From the NCBI GenBank assembly GCA_902385255.1, contig CABMEV010000009.1, positions 1 through 51,523 on the forward strand: DNA of 51,523 nucleotides. Reading direction: 5' to 3'. Position numbers and translations under genes: made by a program. Origin of the DNA: Candidatus Tiddalikarchaeum anstoanum (GTDB taxonomy: Archaea; Nanobdellota; Nanobdellia; Tiddalikarchaeales; Tiddalikarchaeaceae). Below, piece by piece: positions 25,989 to 33,920 of the stretch (the stretch's first letter is position 1; each line of letters begins with the position of its first letter). The notes under the pieces were generated by a model. That model made no database searches. It had not been told where the DNA came from and saw only the letters and a program-made list of their open reading frames with translations.

Positions 25989-26061
25989 TAGCCCCGCCAG
26001 GATTCGAACCTGAGTTCACTGGTTCAGAGCCAGTTGTCCTTGACCGCTAGACTACGGGGCT
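25989..26061 (-). tRNA. tRNA-Gln(CTG)
   Basis: Reading the minus strand: acceptor AGCCCCG pairs with CGGGGCT, discriminator A. D-arm GTCT/GGAC, anticodon stem ACTGG/CCAGT with loop CTCTGAA and anticodon CTG, T-arm TCAGG-TTCGAAT-CCTGG. A1-U72 is typical of tRNA-Gln. No intron, CCA not encoded. Confidence 0.95.
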
Positions 26062-26130
26062 GGATTTAGTATAGAAAGAATTAGTTAAATTGTTACTTTT
26101 TAAATTTTCGTAAGACCTGATTTTTAATTA

Positions 26131-26508
26131 TTATTTTTTAATTTTTGGTTTCATCACAGTGAATAAGTCAATAAAGTACTTGCCCTCGCCAACCTGGATA
26201 ATAACAGGGTTCCCCCGCATAAGACTGCTAATGTCAATCTCGTACTTCCCGGGACCGACTACGCGGATAGTCTCAATATCAAGGATGACAGGCTCCTCAC
26301 GCTTAACTTTAGGCATCAAACTTCTGACATCCTTCTCAATATGGCTTAACTCCTCCTTTGGAATCTCAGTCCTTAACTGCTTCTGCTCCTCAAAACGGTC
26401 TTTCCTGATATAAAAGAAGAACTTGCCCTTGCACTTACCGCATCCTTCCAGCAGCTCCTTGCTGCCATCATCATACAATTCCCCGCAACGAACACACTGG
26501 TGAGGCAT
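26131..26508 (-). CDS. Archaeal zinc-ribbon protein, DUF2072 (OapC/ArvC-like)
   Basis: A 125-aa protein. The N-terminus MPHQCVRCGELY and GCGKCKGKFFFYI give a four-Cys zinc ribbon (residues 5-27). A charged linker follows, and the C-terminal half (IRVVGPGKYEIDISSLM...VIIQVGEGKYFIDLFTVM) is a beta-rich domain with two similar halves. This matches the archaeal DUF2072/COG3364 family, which databases (from memory) label OapC/ArvC. It is usually found near a DUF2073 protein and an Era-like GTPase; both are in this window at 29764-30770, but alaS and others lie between. Confidence 0.8.
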   Translation of the reverse strand: MPHQCVRCGELYDDGSKELLEGCGKCKGKFFFYIRKDRFEEQKQLRTEIPKEELSHIEKDVRSLMPKVKREEPVILDIETIRVVGPGKYEIDISSLMRGNPVIIQVGEGKYFIDLFTVMKPKIKK

Positions 26509-26588
26509 AACTAAAATAGTTGCAGTATGATAATTTAACCTTTTTGGGTGACAAAATAAATTTAAAAAACTAAACTATTAAGAATAGA

Positions 26589-27026
26589 ATGGAAAACATC
26601 TTTCATGCTGAAAAAGAAGACATACCTGAAATTTACAGATTATACACGAAAGAGACTAATCTAGGGCACGACTTTGAACCAATACTGCATAAAATTAAAG
26701 ATTTCTATGATTATTTGAAAAATAAACAATCAATCCTTTTAGTTTACAAAATAGAAGGCGAAGTTGCAGGTTTCACACTATTATATGACATGATAAGCTG
26801 GGGTTATTTAGATATAATCTGCATAAATAAAAAATACAGAAATAAAGGCATAGCTTCAAAACTAATAGAACACGCACTGGATATCAGGCATGAAGCGTGG
26901 GAAAGTCTTGAAGCTTGTTATTTTGAAGGCGATAACGGGGTTGAGAGCTTTTTCAAAAAGAATAATTTCACACTTAACAAAAAACCAACAATCTGGGTTG
27001 CGAAAGACACTAAAAAATCAAAGTAA
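26589..27026 (+). CDS. GNAT-family N-acetyltransferase
   Basis: A 145-aa protein with the GNAT layout: GEVAGFTLLYDM as the substrate-side strands, YLDIICINKKYRNKGIASKLIEHAL carrying the acetyl-CoA-binding loop (KYRNKGIA, the R/QxxGxG/A motif, at about 89-95) and FFKKNNFTLNKK as the last motif. The family acetylates amines on proteins, antibiotics or small molecules; the substrate cannot be told. TTTAAAAAAC at about 26559-26568 lies 25 bp before the ATG. Confidence 0.85.
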   Translation: MENIFHAEKEDIPEIYRLYTKETNLGHDFEPILHKIKDFYDYLKNKQSILLVYKIEGEVAGFTLLYDMISWGYLDIICINKKYRNKGIASKLIEHALDIRHEAWESLEACYFEGDNGVESFFKKNNFTLNKKPTIWVAKDTKKSK

Positions 27027-27079
27027 TTAATTTAGGAATAAGCAAAGGATTATAAGTTAAAATATTTCAGTAAAAATTC

Positions 27080-27475
27080 ATGGTATTTGAGAAAACTGCG
27101 CTGTTAGAAAAAGTTATCAGTGAGAATTCTGATTTTGTAGCATTCGGAAGCCTAAAAGGAGATAAGTATTTCGTATCAGCCATAGACAAGGCAACAAGCG
27201 TGATGTCAGATACAGTTAAGCACTACTGTATTGTTAACAATAAACAATGCAGCGAACAAATATCACTGGAAAAAGGGGCTTCAAACACTATTTCTATTTA
27301 TAGTTGCGCCGTCAATAAATAAGAATATTAAACTATTAAATGAATTTGGAGAAGTTGTAGACTACGATATAAAATAATAACAGACAAGAGTTACAAAGGC
27401 ATAATAATACCCTCTAATGAATGTGTTAAGGCATTCATGGACTTATCACACGGTGCAAAAATATACAAGAAATAA
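27080..27475 (+). pseudogene. Probable frameshifted gene (80-aa ORF plus decayed tail)
   Basis: An intact-looking promoter (GATTATAAG near 27049) and ATG give 80 codons ending at 27322 (SCAVNK). In the +1 frame the sequence stays protein-like (VAPSINKNIKLLNEFGEVVDYDIK), then returns to the original frame for ITDKSYKGIIIPSN...HGAKIYKK and a TAA at 27473-27475. Compensating indels around 27300 and 27375 in what was one ~130-aa gene explain this well. Alternatively the 80-aa ORF is the whole gene. No family is recognised. Confidence 0.5.
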
Positions 27476-27557
27476 TCCATAAGTTTCGCACTTAATCAGT
27501 GATGATTTTAGGTTTTTTGAAACATTTTTAAAAACGCCAGAATTGTAAATAATATTT

Positions 27558-29309
27558 ATGAACCGCTCCGAATTAATCAAAGCATACCTGGATTTTTTCA
27601 AAAGCAAAGGCCACGCAATAATCAAATCAGCCTCACTAGTACCTGAAAACGACCCCACAGTACTATTCACAACTGCAGGAATGCACCCATTAGTGCCTTA
27701 CTTGCTTGGACAAAAACACCCAATGGGTACAAGACTTGCTGACGTTCAGAAATGCATAAGAACTACTGATATTGAAGGTGTAGGAGACCAAAGACACCTA
27801 ACCTTCTTCGAAATGCTGGGAAACTGGTCGCTCGGAGACTACTTCAAAAATGAAGCAATAATGTGGAGCTACGAATTCTTAATCAAGATACTTAAATTTA
27901 ATCCAAGCAAACTCCATGTTACAGTATTCGAAGGAAATAAAGATATACCAAGAGATGAGGAATCTGCAGATATTTGGAAAAAACTAGGAGTTAACGCGGA
28001 GCATATCCATTATCTTCCTGAGGATGATAATTTCTGGATTCAAGGAACGGGAATAGGGCCATGCGGGCCATGCACCGAGATGTTTATAGATACAGGACTT
28101 AAACCATGCGGACCGAACTGCAGCCCAGGATGCAAGTGCAAAAAGTATCTTGAGATTTGGAATGATGTATTCATGGAGTATAATAAAACCAAAGAAGGAA
28201 AATACGAAAAATTAAAAAATAAAAACGTTGACACAGGCATGGGCGTTGAGAGAGCCTTAACCATATTAAGCAATAAGGACAACGTTTACGAAACAAACTT
28301 ATTTCTTCCAGTCATTAAAATATTAGAAGATAAGACAGGAAAGAAATATGCAAAATTTGAAAAAAGCTTCAGAGTAATAATGGACCACGTCCGCGCAGCA
28401 ACATTCATACTAGGCGACAACAAGCCAGTCCTTCCGTCAAACAAAGACCAAGGATATGTACTAAGGAGGCTAATAAGGCGTGCAGTCAGGCATTCCAGGA
28501 CACTCGGCGTAGAAAAAGGATTGCTGACGCCAATTGCCGAGCACTACATAAAAGAATTCAAGAATGAGTACCCTGAATTGGCAAAGAATGAAACATTAAT
28601 AATCACTGAACTCAAAAAAGAAGAAGAAAAGTTTTTAGAAACTCTTGAGAAAGGACTTCACGAGTTTAACAAATTATCAAACAAAGACATAATCGCATCA
28701 GACGCATTCCTGCTTTACCAGAGTTTCGGCTTCCCATTAGAAATGATAACAGAACTGGCAGCTGAGAAAGGAATCAAAGTGGACGTTGAAGGATTCAAGA
28801 AAGAATACGCGAAGCATCAGGAAACCTCAAAATTAGGCTCTGAGCAGAAATTTAAAGGAGGACTCGCGGACAACAGCACTGAAACAACAAAGCTGCACAC
28901 GGTGGCGCACTTAATGCTTGAATCATTAAACAAGGTATTAAACACATCCGTTCACCAGAGGGGAAGCAACATCACTCCTGAACGATTAAGATTTGACTTC
29001 TCATTTGACCGCAAAATGACACCTGAAGAGCTGAAAAAGGTTGAAGACTTGGTCAACCAGAAAATAAAAGAAGGAATACGAGTAGTCTGCAAAGAAATGA
29101 GTCTGGATGACGCCAAGAAGTGCGGAGCCAGAGGGGAATTCGAGCACAAGTACGGAGAGAAAGTGAAAGTTTACTTAATTGGGGAGTTCAGCAAGGAGAT
29201 ATGCGGAGGACCTCACGCTGCAAACACGAACGAGTTAGGGCATTTTAAGATATTGAAAGAGGAAGCATCAAGCGCAGGAGTAAGGAGAATAAAAGCAGTT
29301 TTAGAATAA
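27558..29309 (+). CDS. alaS: Alanyl-tRNA synthetase, short form
   Basis: A 583-aa class II enzyme that charges tRNA-Ala; full-length enzymes have about 850-900 residues. The catalytic and tRNA-recognition domains are present (SLVPENDPTVLFTTAGMHP, FFEMLGNWSLGDYFK, CGPCTEMFID), with an inserted Cys cluster (CGPNCSPGCKCKK). The editing-site motifs HTVAH at about 447-451 and CGGPH at about 549-553 are intact, so mischarged Ser/Gly-tRNA should still be cleared. The C-terminal dimerisation (C-Ala) domain is missing. This short form looks closer to bacterial/CPR enzymes than to the archaeal type. TTTTTAAAAACG near 27525 serves as a TATA box. Confidence 0.95.
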   Translation: MNRSELIKAYLDFFKSKGHAIIKSASLVPENDPTVLFTTAGMHPLVPYLLGQKHPMGTRLADVQKCIRTTDIEGVGDQRHLTFFEMLGNWSLGDYFKNEAIMWSYEFLIKILKFNPSKLHVTVFEGNKDIPRDEESADIWKKLGVNAEHIHYLPEDDNFWIQGTGIGPCGPCTEMFIDTGLKPCGPNCSPGCKCKKYLEIWNDVFMEYNKTKEGKYEKLKNKNVDTGMGVERALTILSNKDNVYETNLFLPVIKILEDKTGKKYAKFEKSFRVIMDHVRAATFILGDNKPVLPSNKDQGYVLRRLIRRAVRHSRTLGVEKGLLTPIAEHYIKEFKNEYPELAKNETLIITELKKEEEKFLETLEKGLHEFNKLSNKDIIASDAFLLYQSFGFPLEMITELAAEKGIKVDVEGFKKEYAKHQETSKLGSEQKFKGGLADNSTETTKLHTVAHLMLESLNKVLNTSVHQRGSNITPERLRFDFSFDRKMTPEELKKVEDLVNQKIKEGIRVVCKEMSLDDAKKCGARGEFEHKYGEKVKVYLIGEFSKEICGGPHAANTNELGHFKILKEEASSAGVRRIKAVLE

Positions 29310-29690
29310 GTTGAGTATATAATCATTTAATGCCCTTAAAGGAACAATATTAACTCCTTCATATTCAATTATTGAATCTTCACTGAAAGTTACTATCAAA
29401 GGAAGCACTTTTTTGCCAAGCAATGATTTTAATATTTTGCACCTGTTCTTCTGCGTCAATACTGCCTCTTTCAGCTTCGCGGAGCGGCTCTTCTTATTAT
29501 CCCACTTTTTGCAGTCAATAGCGAGGCAAGTATTATTCTTCATGCCTAACACGTCAAACTGCCTGCGCTCATGGTTAATAGTCAGATTAACATTATGGAA
29601 GCTGGTGTAATTATGCAATTCTAAAATATCGCAGACTAATTTTTCAAAATTTTTCCAGTCACAATTTTTATAAAACTCTTCAACATCCAT
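29301..29690 (-). CDS. PD-(D/E)XK nuclease-fold protein (Mrr-like)
   Basis: A 129-aa protein of restriction-endonuclease fold: helix FEKLVCDILELHNY with an early acidic residue, then RRQFDVLGMKNNTCLAIDCKKW, giving D...DxK (D about 51, D63, K65) of the nuclease active site. Families with this core include Mrr-like restriction enzymes and Holliday-junction resolvases. Small size and absence of a methylase neighbour favour a repair or stand-alone role. Its end overlaps the alaS end by 9 bp. Confidence 0.75.
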   Translation of the reverse strand: MDVEEFYKNCDWKNFEKLVCDILELHNYTSFHNVNLTINHERRQFDVLGMKNNTCLAIDCKKWDNKKSRSAKLKEAVLTQKNRCKILKSLLGKKVLPLIVTFSEDSIIEYEGVNIVPLRALNDYILNLF

Positions 29691-29763
29691 TAATTTAATC
29701 AGAACTTAAAGTAGACTAATTAAGCATTTAAGGATAATACTTCCGTTAATAAAAAAGAATTTT

Positions 29764-30132
29764 TTACTTCATTGCTATGCTGATTGATTCAGGGTTTCTT
29801 TTAATCTGCTTTATTATCTTTGCAGGACCTATAATGCTGGTTCCTCTGTTTTTACCTGTTAATATTTTGAATATCCAGTCTTTTATTGCTTCACCAAGCC
29901 GCTTATCCTCTTTTGATAATGAGCTTATCTCTATTCCTGAAAATTTCGGACCTATATTCTTCATAGTCTCGCTGATAAGTTTCGCTTCCTCTTCAGCTGT
30001 AAGTTTAGAATCAAAAACGAGTATCTTATTCTCCTTAGTCTTTGCTATTATATATTTTACCTGCTCCCTTAAGGGAAGCCCTCTTAGTGCTTCGTAAGGA
30101 ATGAATTCCAGACTGACTTTGGATTTAATCAT
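29764..30132 (-). CDS. DUF2073 archaeal protein (OapB/ArvB-like)
   Basis: A 122-aa protein: MIKSKVSLEFIPYEALRGLPLREQVKYI...KENKILVFDSKLTAEEEAKLI...FSGIEISSL...IIGPAKIIKQIKRNPESISIAMK matches the archaeal DUF2073 family, which databases (from memory) call OapB/ArvB and regard as RNA-binding-like. It starts 5 bp after the Era-like GTPase, so both are one transcript, an arrangement conserved in many archaea. The function in archaea is not established. Confidence 0.8.
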   Translation of the reverse strand: MIKSKVSLEFIPYEALRGLPLREQVKYIIAKTKENKILVFDSKLTAEEEAKLISETMKNIGPKFSGIEISSLSKEDKRLGEAIKDWIFKILTGKNRGTSIIGPAKIIKQIKRNPESISIAMK

Positions 30133-30137
30133 TTTAT

Positions 30138-30770
30138 TTACTTAGCCACCTCGAAAATAGTCTTATATAACTCGTCCATGTTTTTCCCGGTCTTCGCGCT
30201 TATTCCAATAACAGGGTATTGCGGAAACATTTTCTTGATATTGTTAATATCTGCTTTTTTAAGGTCAACTTTGTTGGCAACTATTATTACTGGTATTTTT
30301 CTTGCTTCCAAGTTTCCGAGTATTGTAATGTTAACCTGCGTGTAAGGGTCTTTTGTAGCATCCATGACTGCTAATACTACATCCATCTTGTCAAGCCATT
30401 TTATGGCGTCTATTACTCCTTTTGTTGCCTCTTTAGCCCTTTCTTTTGCAGCTTTTTTCCCGATGCCGAATTTTACGAATTCTTCAAAGTCAATCTTCGT
30501 AGCTATACCTGGAGTGTCAACTAAGTTAATAACTAATTTTTTCTTATTATGAGCTAATTCCACATGCTCTAACTCTGTCACTTCCCTGGTCTCATGGGGA
30601 ACAGGACTTACTGTACCCATTTCTTTGCCTGCGAAATCCATAGCTATCCTGTTTGCAAGAGTTGTCTTCCCGGCGTTAGGGCTGCCATAACAGCCTATCC
30701 TTCTTACCCCTCTTACTCCAAGAATTTTTGACAAGTAATCCTTTATGCCTTTGAAAAATCCATCTAACAT
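30138..30770 (-). CDS. Era-like GTP-binding protein
   Basis: About 210 aa from ATG 30770 (MLDGFFKG), chosen because TTTTAAAA near 30797-30803 lies 30 bp upstream; the open frame extends to 30791. GTPase motifs in order: G1 GSPNAGKT (29-36), a Thr-containing switch I (SPVPHETREVTE), G3 DTPG, G4 NKVD, G5 SAK. There is no KH domain, so it is the archaeal Era/Obg-type GTPase that pairs with DUF2073 and DUF2072 proteins. A ribosome- or RNA-related role is inferred from the GTPase family. Confidence 0.9.
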   Translation of the reverse strand: MLDGFFKGIKDYLSKILGVRGVRRIGCYGSPNAGKTTLANRIAMDFAGKEMGTVSPVPHETREVTELEHVELAHNKKKLVINLVDTPGIATKIDFEEFVKFGIGKKAAKERAKEATKGVIDAIKWLDKMDVVLAVMDATKDPYTQVNITILGNLEARKIPVIIVANKVDLKKADINNIKKMFPQYPVIGISAKTGKNMDELYKTIFEVAK

Positions 30771-30825
30771 TAAAATTAACCATATCATCACATGGTTTTA
30801 AAATTTACCCTTCCCAGATAAGACT

Positions 30826-31590
30826 TTATACTTTTATTATTTCAATAATTTTAACGTCATTCTTTACATCGACTAAATATATTTCTTCAGAACCGGGATT
30901 TATAAGCAGATTCTTGGAATTCTTGACTTTGGCATGAGTGAATAATTCCTCATACCCTGCTGCTTCATGTATGTGCCCAAAAAGAGTTAAAACAGGCTTG
31001 TTCTTCTCCACTAATTCTTTGAGCACCTTATCCCCTGCATGCTTGGTCTGAGCGTCAGGGTCGCCTATCTTTGCAGCCTGGTATCCTTTCTCTTTAGACC
31101 ATTTAAAGACAGCTAGGTCACAGTATGACTCAGGAGGCATATGGCTTACAAATATTAATTTCTTGCCAAGATTAGACATCACTTTGTCAAGTAGCAGCCT
31201 GTCATTTTCAGGGTTAATTACGAAATAAGTCTGGCCAACCACGTATCCATATATGTCTTTCCCTCCGCCGTAGCCGAGCAGGTAAGCGTCGCCTAAGTCG
31301 AATAATTTTTTGTCAAAATCAATTATGTTATTATACTTTGCAAGCTTAGGGTCTGTGATTAAAAGCCAGCTCTTATAAATCTCGTAATTTCCAGGGATTA
31401 CGTAAACTTTATTTTTGCACTTGCTAAGCTCGCTTAAGACTTTTTTTAACTGGTCTTCAGGGTCCTTGTAAGTTCCCAGCATCAAGTCTCCTGCTATGAT
31501 TATATCAGTATTATTTTTATTGGCTAATTTTACAGCTGCTTCGCATATCTTGGTATTGCCGTGAATATCACTCATTAGGACAAGTTTCAT
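30826..31590 (-). CDS. Calcineurin-like metallophosphoesterase
   Basis: A 254-aa phosphoesterase, the third in the window. Motifs: MSDIHGN (D8, H10), IAGDLMLG, IPGNYE (GNxE), VSHMPPESYCD and FGHIHEAAG, followed by LLINPGSEEIYLVD, the usual C-terminal strand. It is closest in layout to the gene at 7990. Its substrate is unknown. ATATTTATAATT near 31612-31623 on the minus strand gives a TATA box about 27 bp upstream; the 5S rRNA gene lies directly upstream in the same direction. Confidence 0.85.
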   Translation of the reverse strand: MKLVLMSDIHGNTKICEAAVKLANKNNTDIIIAGDLMLGTYKDPEDQLKKVLSELSKCKNKVYVIPGNYEIYKSWLLITDPKLAKYNNIIDFDKKLFDLGDAYLLGYGGGKDIYGYVVGQTYFVINPENDRLLLDKVMSNLGKKLIFVSHMPPESYCDLAVFKWSKEKGYQAAKIGDPDAQTKHAGDKVLKELVEKNKPVLTLFGHIHEAAGYEELFTHAKVKNSKNLLINPGSEEIYLVDVKNDVKIIEIIKV

Positions 31591-31664
31591 AACATTGAAA
31601 TATGCTGGAATAATTATAAATATTGCTTAGACAAGTTTAATTAAACATTGAAAGAAAATGAGAT

Positions 31665-31780
31665 GTTAGCAGCTTATCAGGTTCCCCCGTATTCCGGAGT
31701 ACTATATGATAACGGAAAAGGGCTTAACTTCTGTGATCGAAACGGGAACAGGTGTTTCCCCTAAACCTATGGCCGCTAAC
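31665..31780 (-). rRNA. rrf: 5S ribosomal RNA
   Basis: The minus strand reads GTTAGCGGCC...GGCTGCTAAC-like ends: the first and last nine bases (GTTAGCGGC and GCTGCTAAC) form helix I with one G-U type exchange. The internal GATCACAGAAGTTAAGC is the nearly universal 5S core, and the flanking CCTGTTCCCGTTTCG and CGGGGGAACCTG fit helices III-V. Length about 116-120 nt is normal. ATATTTAAAAAG near 31814-31825 could be its TATA box. No 16S or 23S gene is in the window, so the 5S gene is unlinked or at an operon far away, as in many DPANN archaea. Confidence 0.93.
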
Positions 31781-31900
31781 AAGAAAATAATAGGGTTGTT
31801 TCTCTTTTTAAATATTTTGATTTAACTCTAGTTGTTTTACTTTCTCCTCTAAGAAGTTATTAAATCCGCCAAAAATAATTATTCTTTATAAATGTTTTAC

Positions 31901-32305
31901 TTACCTTATTTTGTCATAGAAGCTGTTATTTCGCTTATAACCGAACTTTTTTGGCGCTTCGACGAACTTTTCAGACATATCATTGGATTCGTCAACTTTT
32001 ATCTCTTCCTTTATTTCTTTCATCTCGCTCTTCTTGCTGAGGCTTAATTTCATATTATTATTGAATACTAAGAGCCTTGCCTCGGTCACTTCATAAACCT
32101 TGCCGACTTTTATCTTCTTATTATAATCATCCCATAATGACAGAATAATAACTCCGCTCTCATCACCTATTTTGTAATCTCCGACTTTGTGAACTTCATC
32201 CTGGTATTTGACTTCCCTAATATCGCCTATTTTGCTTAATACTTTGAAATGCACCGTTATTCCCCAGACTCGGGGATTAAGATTGCCTAATCTAGAAACG
32301 TTCAT
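31901..32305 (-). CDS. OB-fold single-strand nucleic-acid-binding protein (RPA/SSB-like)
   Basis: A 134-aa protein: VHFKVLSKIGDIREVKYQDEVHKVGDYKIGDESGVIILSLWDD...VGKVYEVTEARLLVFNNNMKLSLSKKSEM is one OB fold with the GDESGVIxLSLWDD core typical of archaeal RPA-like and SOSS-B SSBs. A charged, flexible tail follows. It likely binds ssDNA (or RNA) in repair or replication. Its start overlaps the stop of the amidotransferase gene by 4 bp, so both are coupled. Confidence 0.8.
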   Translation of the reverse strand: MNVSRLGNLNPRVWGITVHFKVLSKIGDIREVKYQDEVHKVGDYKIGDESGVIILSLWDDYNKKIKVGKVYEVTEARLLVFNNNMKLSLSKKSEMKEIKEEIKVDESNDMSEKFVEAPKKFGYKRNNSFYDKIR

Positions 32306-32859
32306 TGTATCTCATGGCAGATGTTTTTTAAGAAGTTACCCATTATTTTCTTGCCAACTTCATTATTTTCAGGGTGGAATTGTACGCCGTATATGGGTTT
32401 AGTTTTATGCTTGATAATATCATAACGTGAATACATGCTTGCTCCGAGCACTTCAAAAGTTGCAGGAAGTTTTACTATCTTATGCATGTGGCAGTCCATG
32501 GCTTTTAATATTTTCATACTGCCTGTCAATTCATTCTCTTTAATCACATTAATGTCAAAGAATTCCTCCTCGCTTTCAGGTATGTCATGTATTGTTTCTC
32601 CTCCGAAAGTCCTCGCTATGTACTCATTGCCAAGGCATATGCCAAGCACAGGAATATTAGTTTTCTTAATAATATCTTTGATGAATTCGAATCTCTCATT
32701 TACGAAACTGCTTCCTCCGCTGAGAATTATACCTTTATATCTTGAAAATTTTGGAAGAGTATTATAGAAATCGCTGACTCTGAATTTAATCCTAAACTCC
32801 CTGAGTCTTACTAATAGTGTACGCATATATCTAGAACCATTATTAACTACTAAAATCAT
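32302..32859 (-). CDS. guaA: Class I glutamine amidotransferase, GMP synthase subunit A type
   Basis: A 185-aa glutaminase domain: oxyanion strand ILSGGSS, nucleophile Cys75 in GICLGNEY, and His/Glu of the triad in VQFHPENN. In archaea GMP synthase is split and this half makes ammonia from glutamine for the separate ATP-PPase subunit. The synthetase partner is not in the window, so another amidotransferase role (for example anthranilate synthase-like) is less likely but possible. TTTATATG near 32883-32890 gives a TATA box about 27 bp upstream. Confidence 0.8.
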   Translation of the reverse strand: MILVVNNGSRYMRTLLVRLREFRIKFRVSDFYNTLPKFSRYKGIILSGGSSFVNERFEFIKDIIKKTNIPVLGICLGNEYIARTFGGETIHDIPESEEEFFDINVIKENELTGSMKILKAMDCHMHKIVKLPATFEVLGASMYSRYDIIKHKTKPIYGVQFHPENNEVGKKIMGNFLKNICHEIQ

Positions 32860-32951
32860 GCAAACTTAAGGACCCTCCAACATATAAACACTTATTGTTT
32901 ATAAATGTTGACGTTAATTGTCGAAGTCTTTAAATTTTAAAAACAGAAAGC

Positions 32952-33290
32952 TTATTTCAGTTTTCTTTCTATTCTTTCAAGTCTCTCTCGTATCTCGTTC
33001 ATTATAGGGTTTTCGGTTGTTGTCTGCTTTGCCTCTTCACTCCTAATGCCTAACTTAGTGTCCAAATAGCCGAGGACAATGGAAACAAGCAGGAATAAAG
33101 GGAGCAGTATTAAGATGCCTGTTGTGCTGTTTGGTATCCAATTCTTCGAGAATTCATAATTTTTCAAAGTGTCAACGAATAAGAAGATAATCATGAAAAA
33201 GTTGATGTAATTAATGTACATCCTTGCCCTGTCTATGTATATCTTCCACTTGACGATATTCTCCCTTGCTTTCCTTAACTGTTCTTTCAT
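32952..33290 (-). CDS. Two-TM membrane protein with coiled-coil end
   Basis: A 112-aa protein. A charged N-terminal helix (KEQLRKARENIVKWKIYIDRA), TM1 (YINYINFFMIIFLFVDTL), TM2 (TTGILILLPLFLLVSIVLGYLD) and a short coiled coil (MNEIRERLERIERKLK) are visible. No family is recognised. Its ATG overlaps the HAD gene stop by 4 bp, so it is the last gene of a PAC2-HAD-membrane protein transcript. Confidence 0.65.
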   Translation of the reverse strand: MKEQLRKARENIVKWKIYIDRARMYINYINFFMIIFLFVDTLKNYEFSKNWIPNSTTGILILLPLFLLVSIVLGYLDTKLGIRSEEAKQTTTENPIMNEIRERLERIERKLK

Positions 33291-33913
33291 ATCAAAATCT
33301 CGCTGAAATCATTTACGCAAGTTGCAACTTTTAATAATTTCTCTTTAAAAAAACTGTATTCTAACACTCCGATGAATTTGATGCCTAAGCTTTTTGCAGC
33401 TTCGAAATCGTATATTGAATCCCCTATGGATACGGCATCACTCTTCTCAACTTCGGCCTTGCTTATGCATTTAATCAATAATTCCGGGTCAGGTTTCGGG
33501 TTGACAACATCTTCCCTGGTGATTAATATTTTGAAATACTTTTCAATTTTAAACTTGGCAAGCATTGTTGTTGCAAACTTTTTGTTTGCGCTTGTTGCTA
33601 ATGCAATAATATGATTCTTATGGACTCTTTCTAAAAAATCTTTGACGCTGTCTGCAAGGGTTATTTTTTGCAAATTTTCATCGAATAATATCTTGTTAAC
33701 TTCGATTAATATATCCTTCAATAATTTCTCATCCGAGTCTGGAAAAAGTGTTTTAATTATTTTATCCCCAGGTATGCCGAACATGTTTTTGATAGTGTTA
33801 GTTATGGCGTTGCTTTCTTTGCCTGTTACTTTCTTAATTGCCCTGACAAAACTATCTAAATGCTGCAATTGGCTGTTAATGATTGTGCCGTCAAGATCTA
33901 ATATGATTAACAT
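33287..33913 (-). CDS. HAD-superfamily hydrolase (phosphoglycolate-phosphatase-like)
   Basis: About 208 aa from ATG 33913 (MLIILDLDGT); the open frame extends upstream into the PAC2 gene. Motif I DLDGT (nucleophile D6), a helical cap, motif II IALATSANKK, motif III KPDPE (Lys) and motif IV GDSIYDFEAA. This is the subfamily I HAD layout of phosphoglycolate phosphatases and beta-phosphoglucomutases; the small-molecule substrate is unknown. Seven bases after the PAC2 stop. Confidence 0.9.
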   Translation of the reverse strand: MLIILDLDGTIINSQLQHLDSFVRAIKKVTGKESNAITNTIKNMFGIPGDKIIKTLFPDSDEKLLKDILIEVNKILFDENLQKITLADSVKDFLERVHKNHIIALATSANKKFATTMLAKFKIEKYFKILITREDVVNPKPDPELLIKCISKAEVEKSDAVSIGDSIYDFEAAKSLGIKFIGVLEYSFFKEKLLKVATCVNDFSEILI

Positions 33914-33920
33914 ATTACTT

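Noticed and set aside
29301-29690. Second R-M system at the PD-(D/E)XK gene beside alaS
   Set aside because: No methyltransferase or specificity gene is near; a stand-alone nuclease fits better.
31591-31900. Empty intergenic stretch or tRNA-like element
   Set aside because: The conserved GATCACAGAAGTTAAGC core and closing helix identify it as 5S rRNA.
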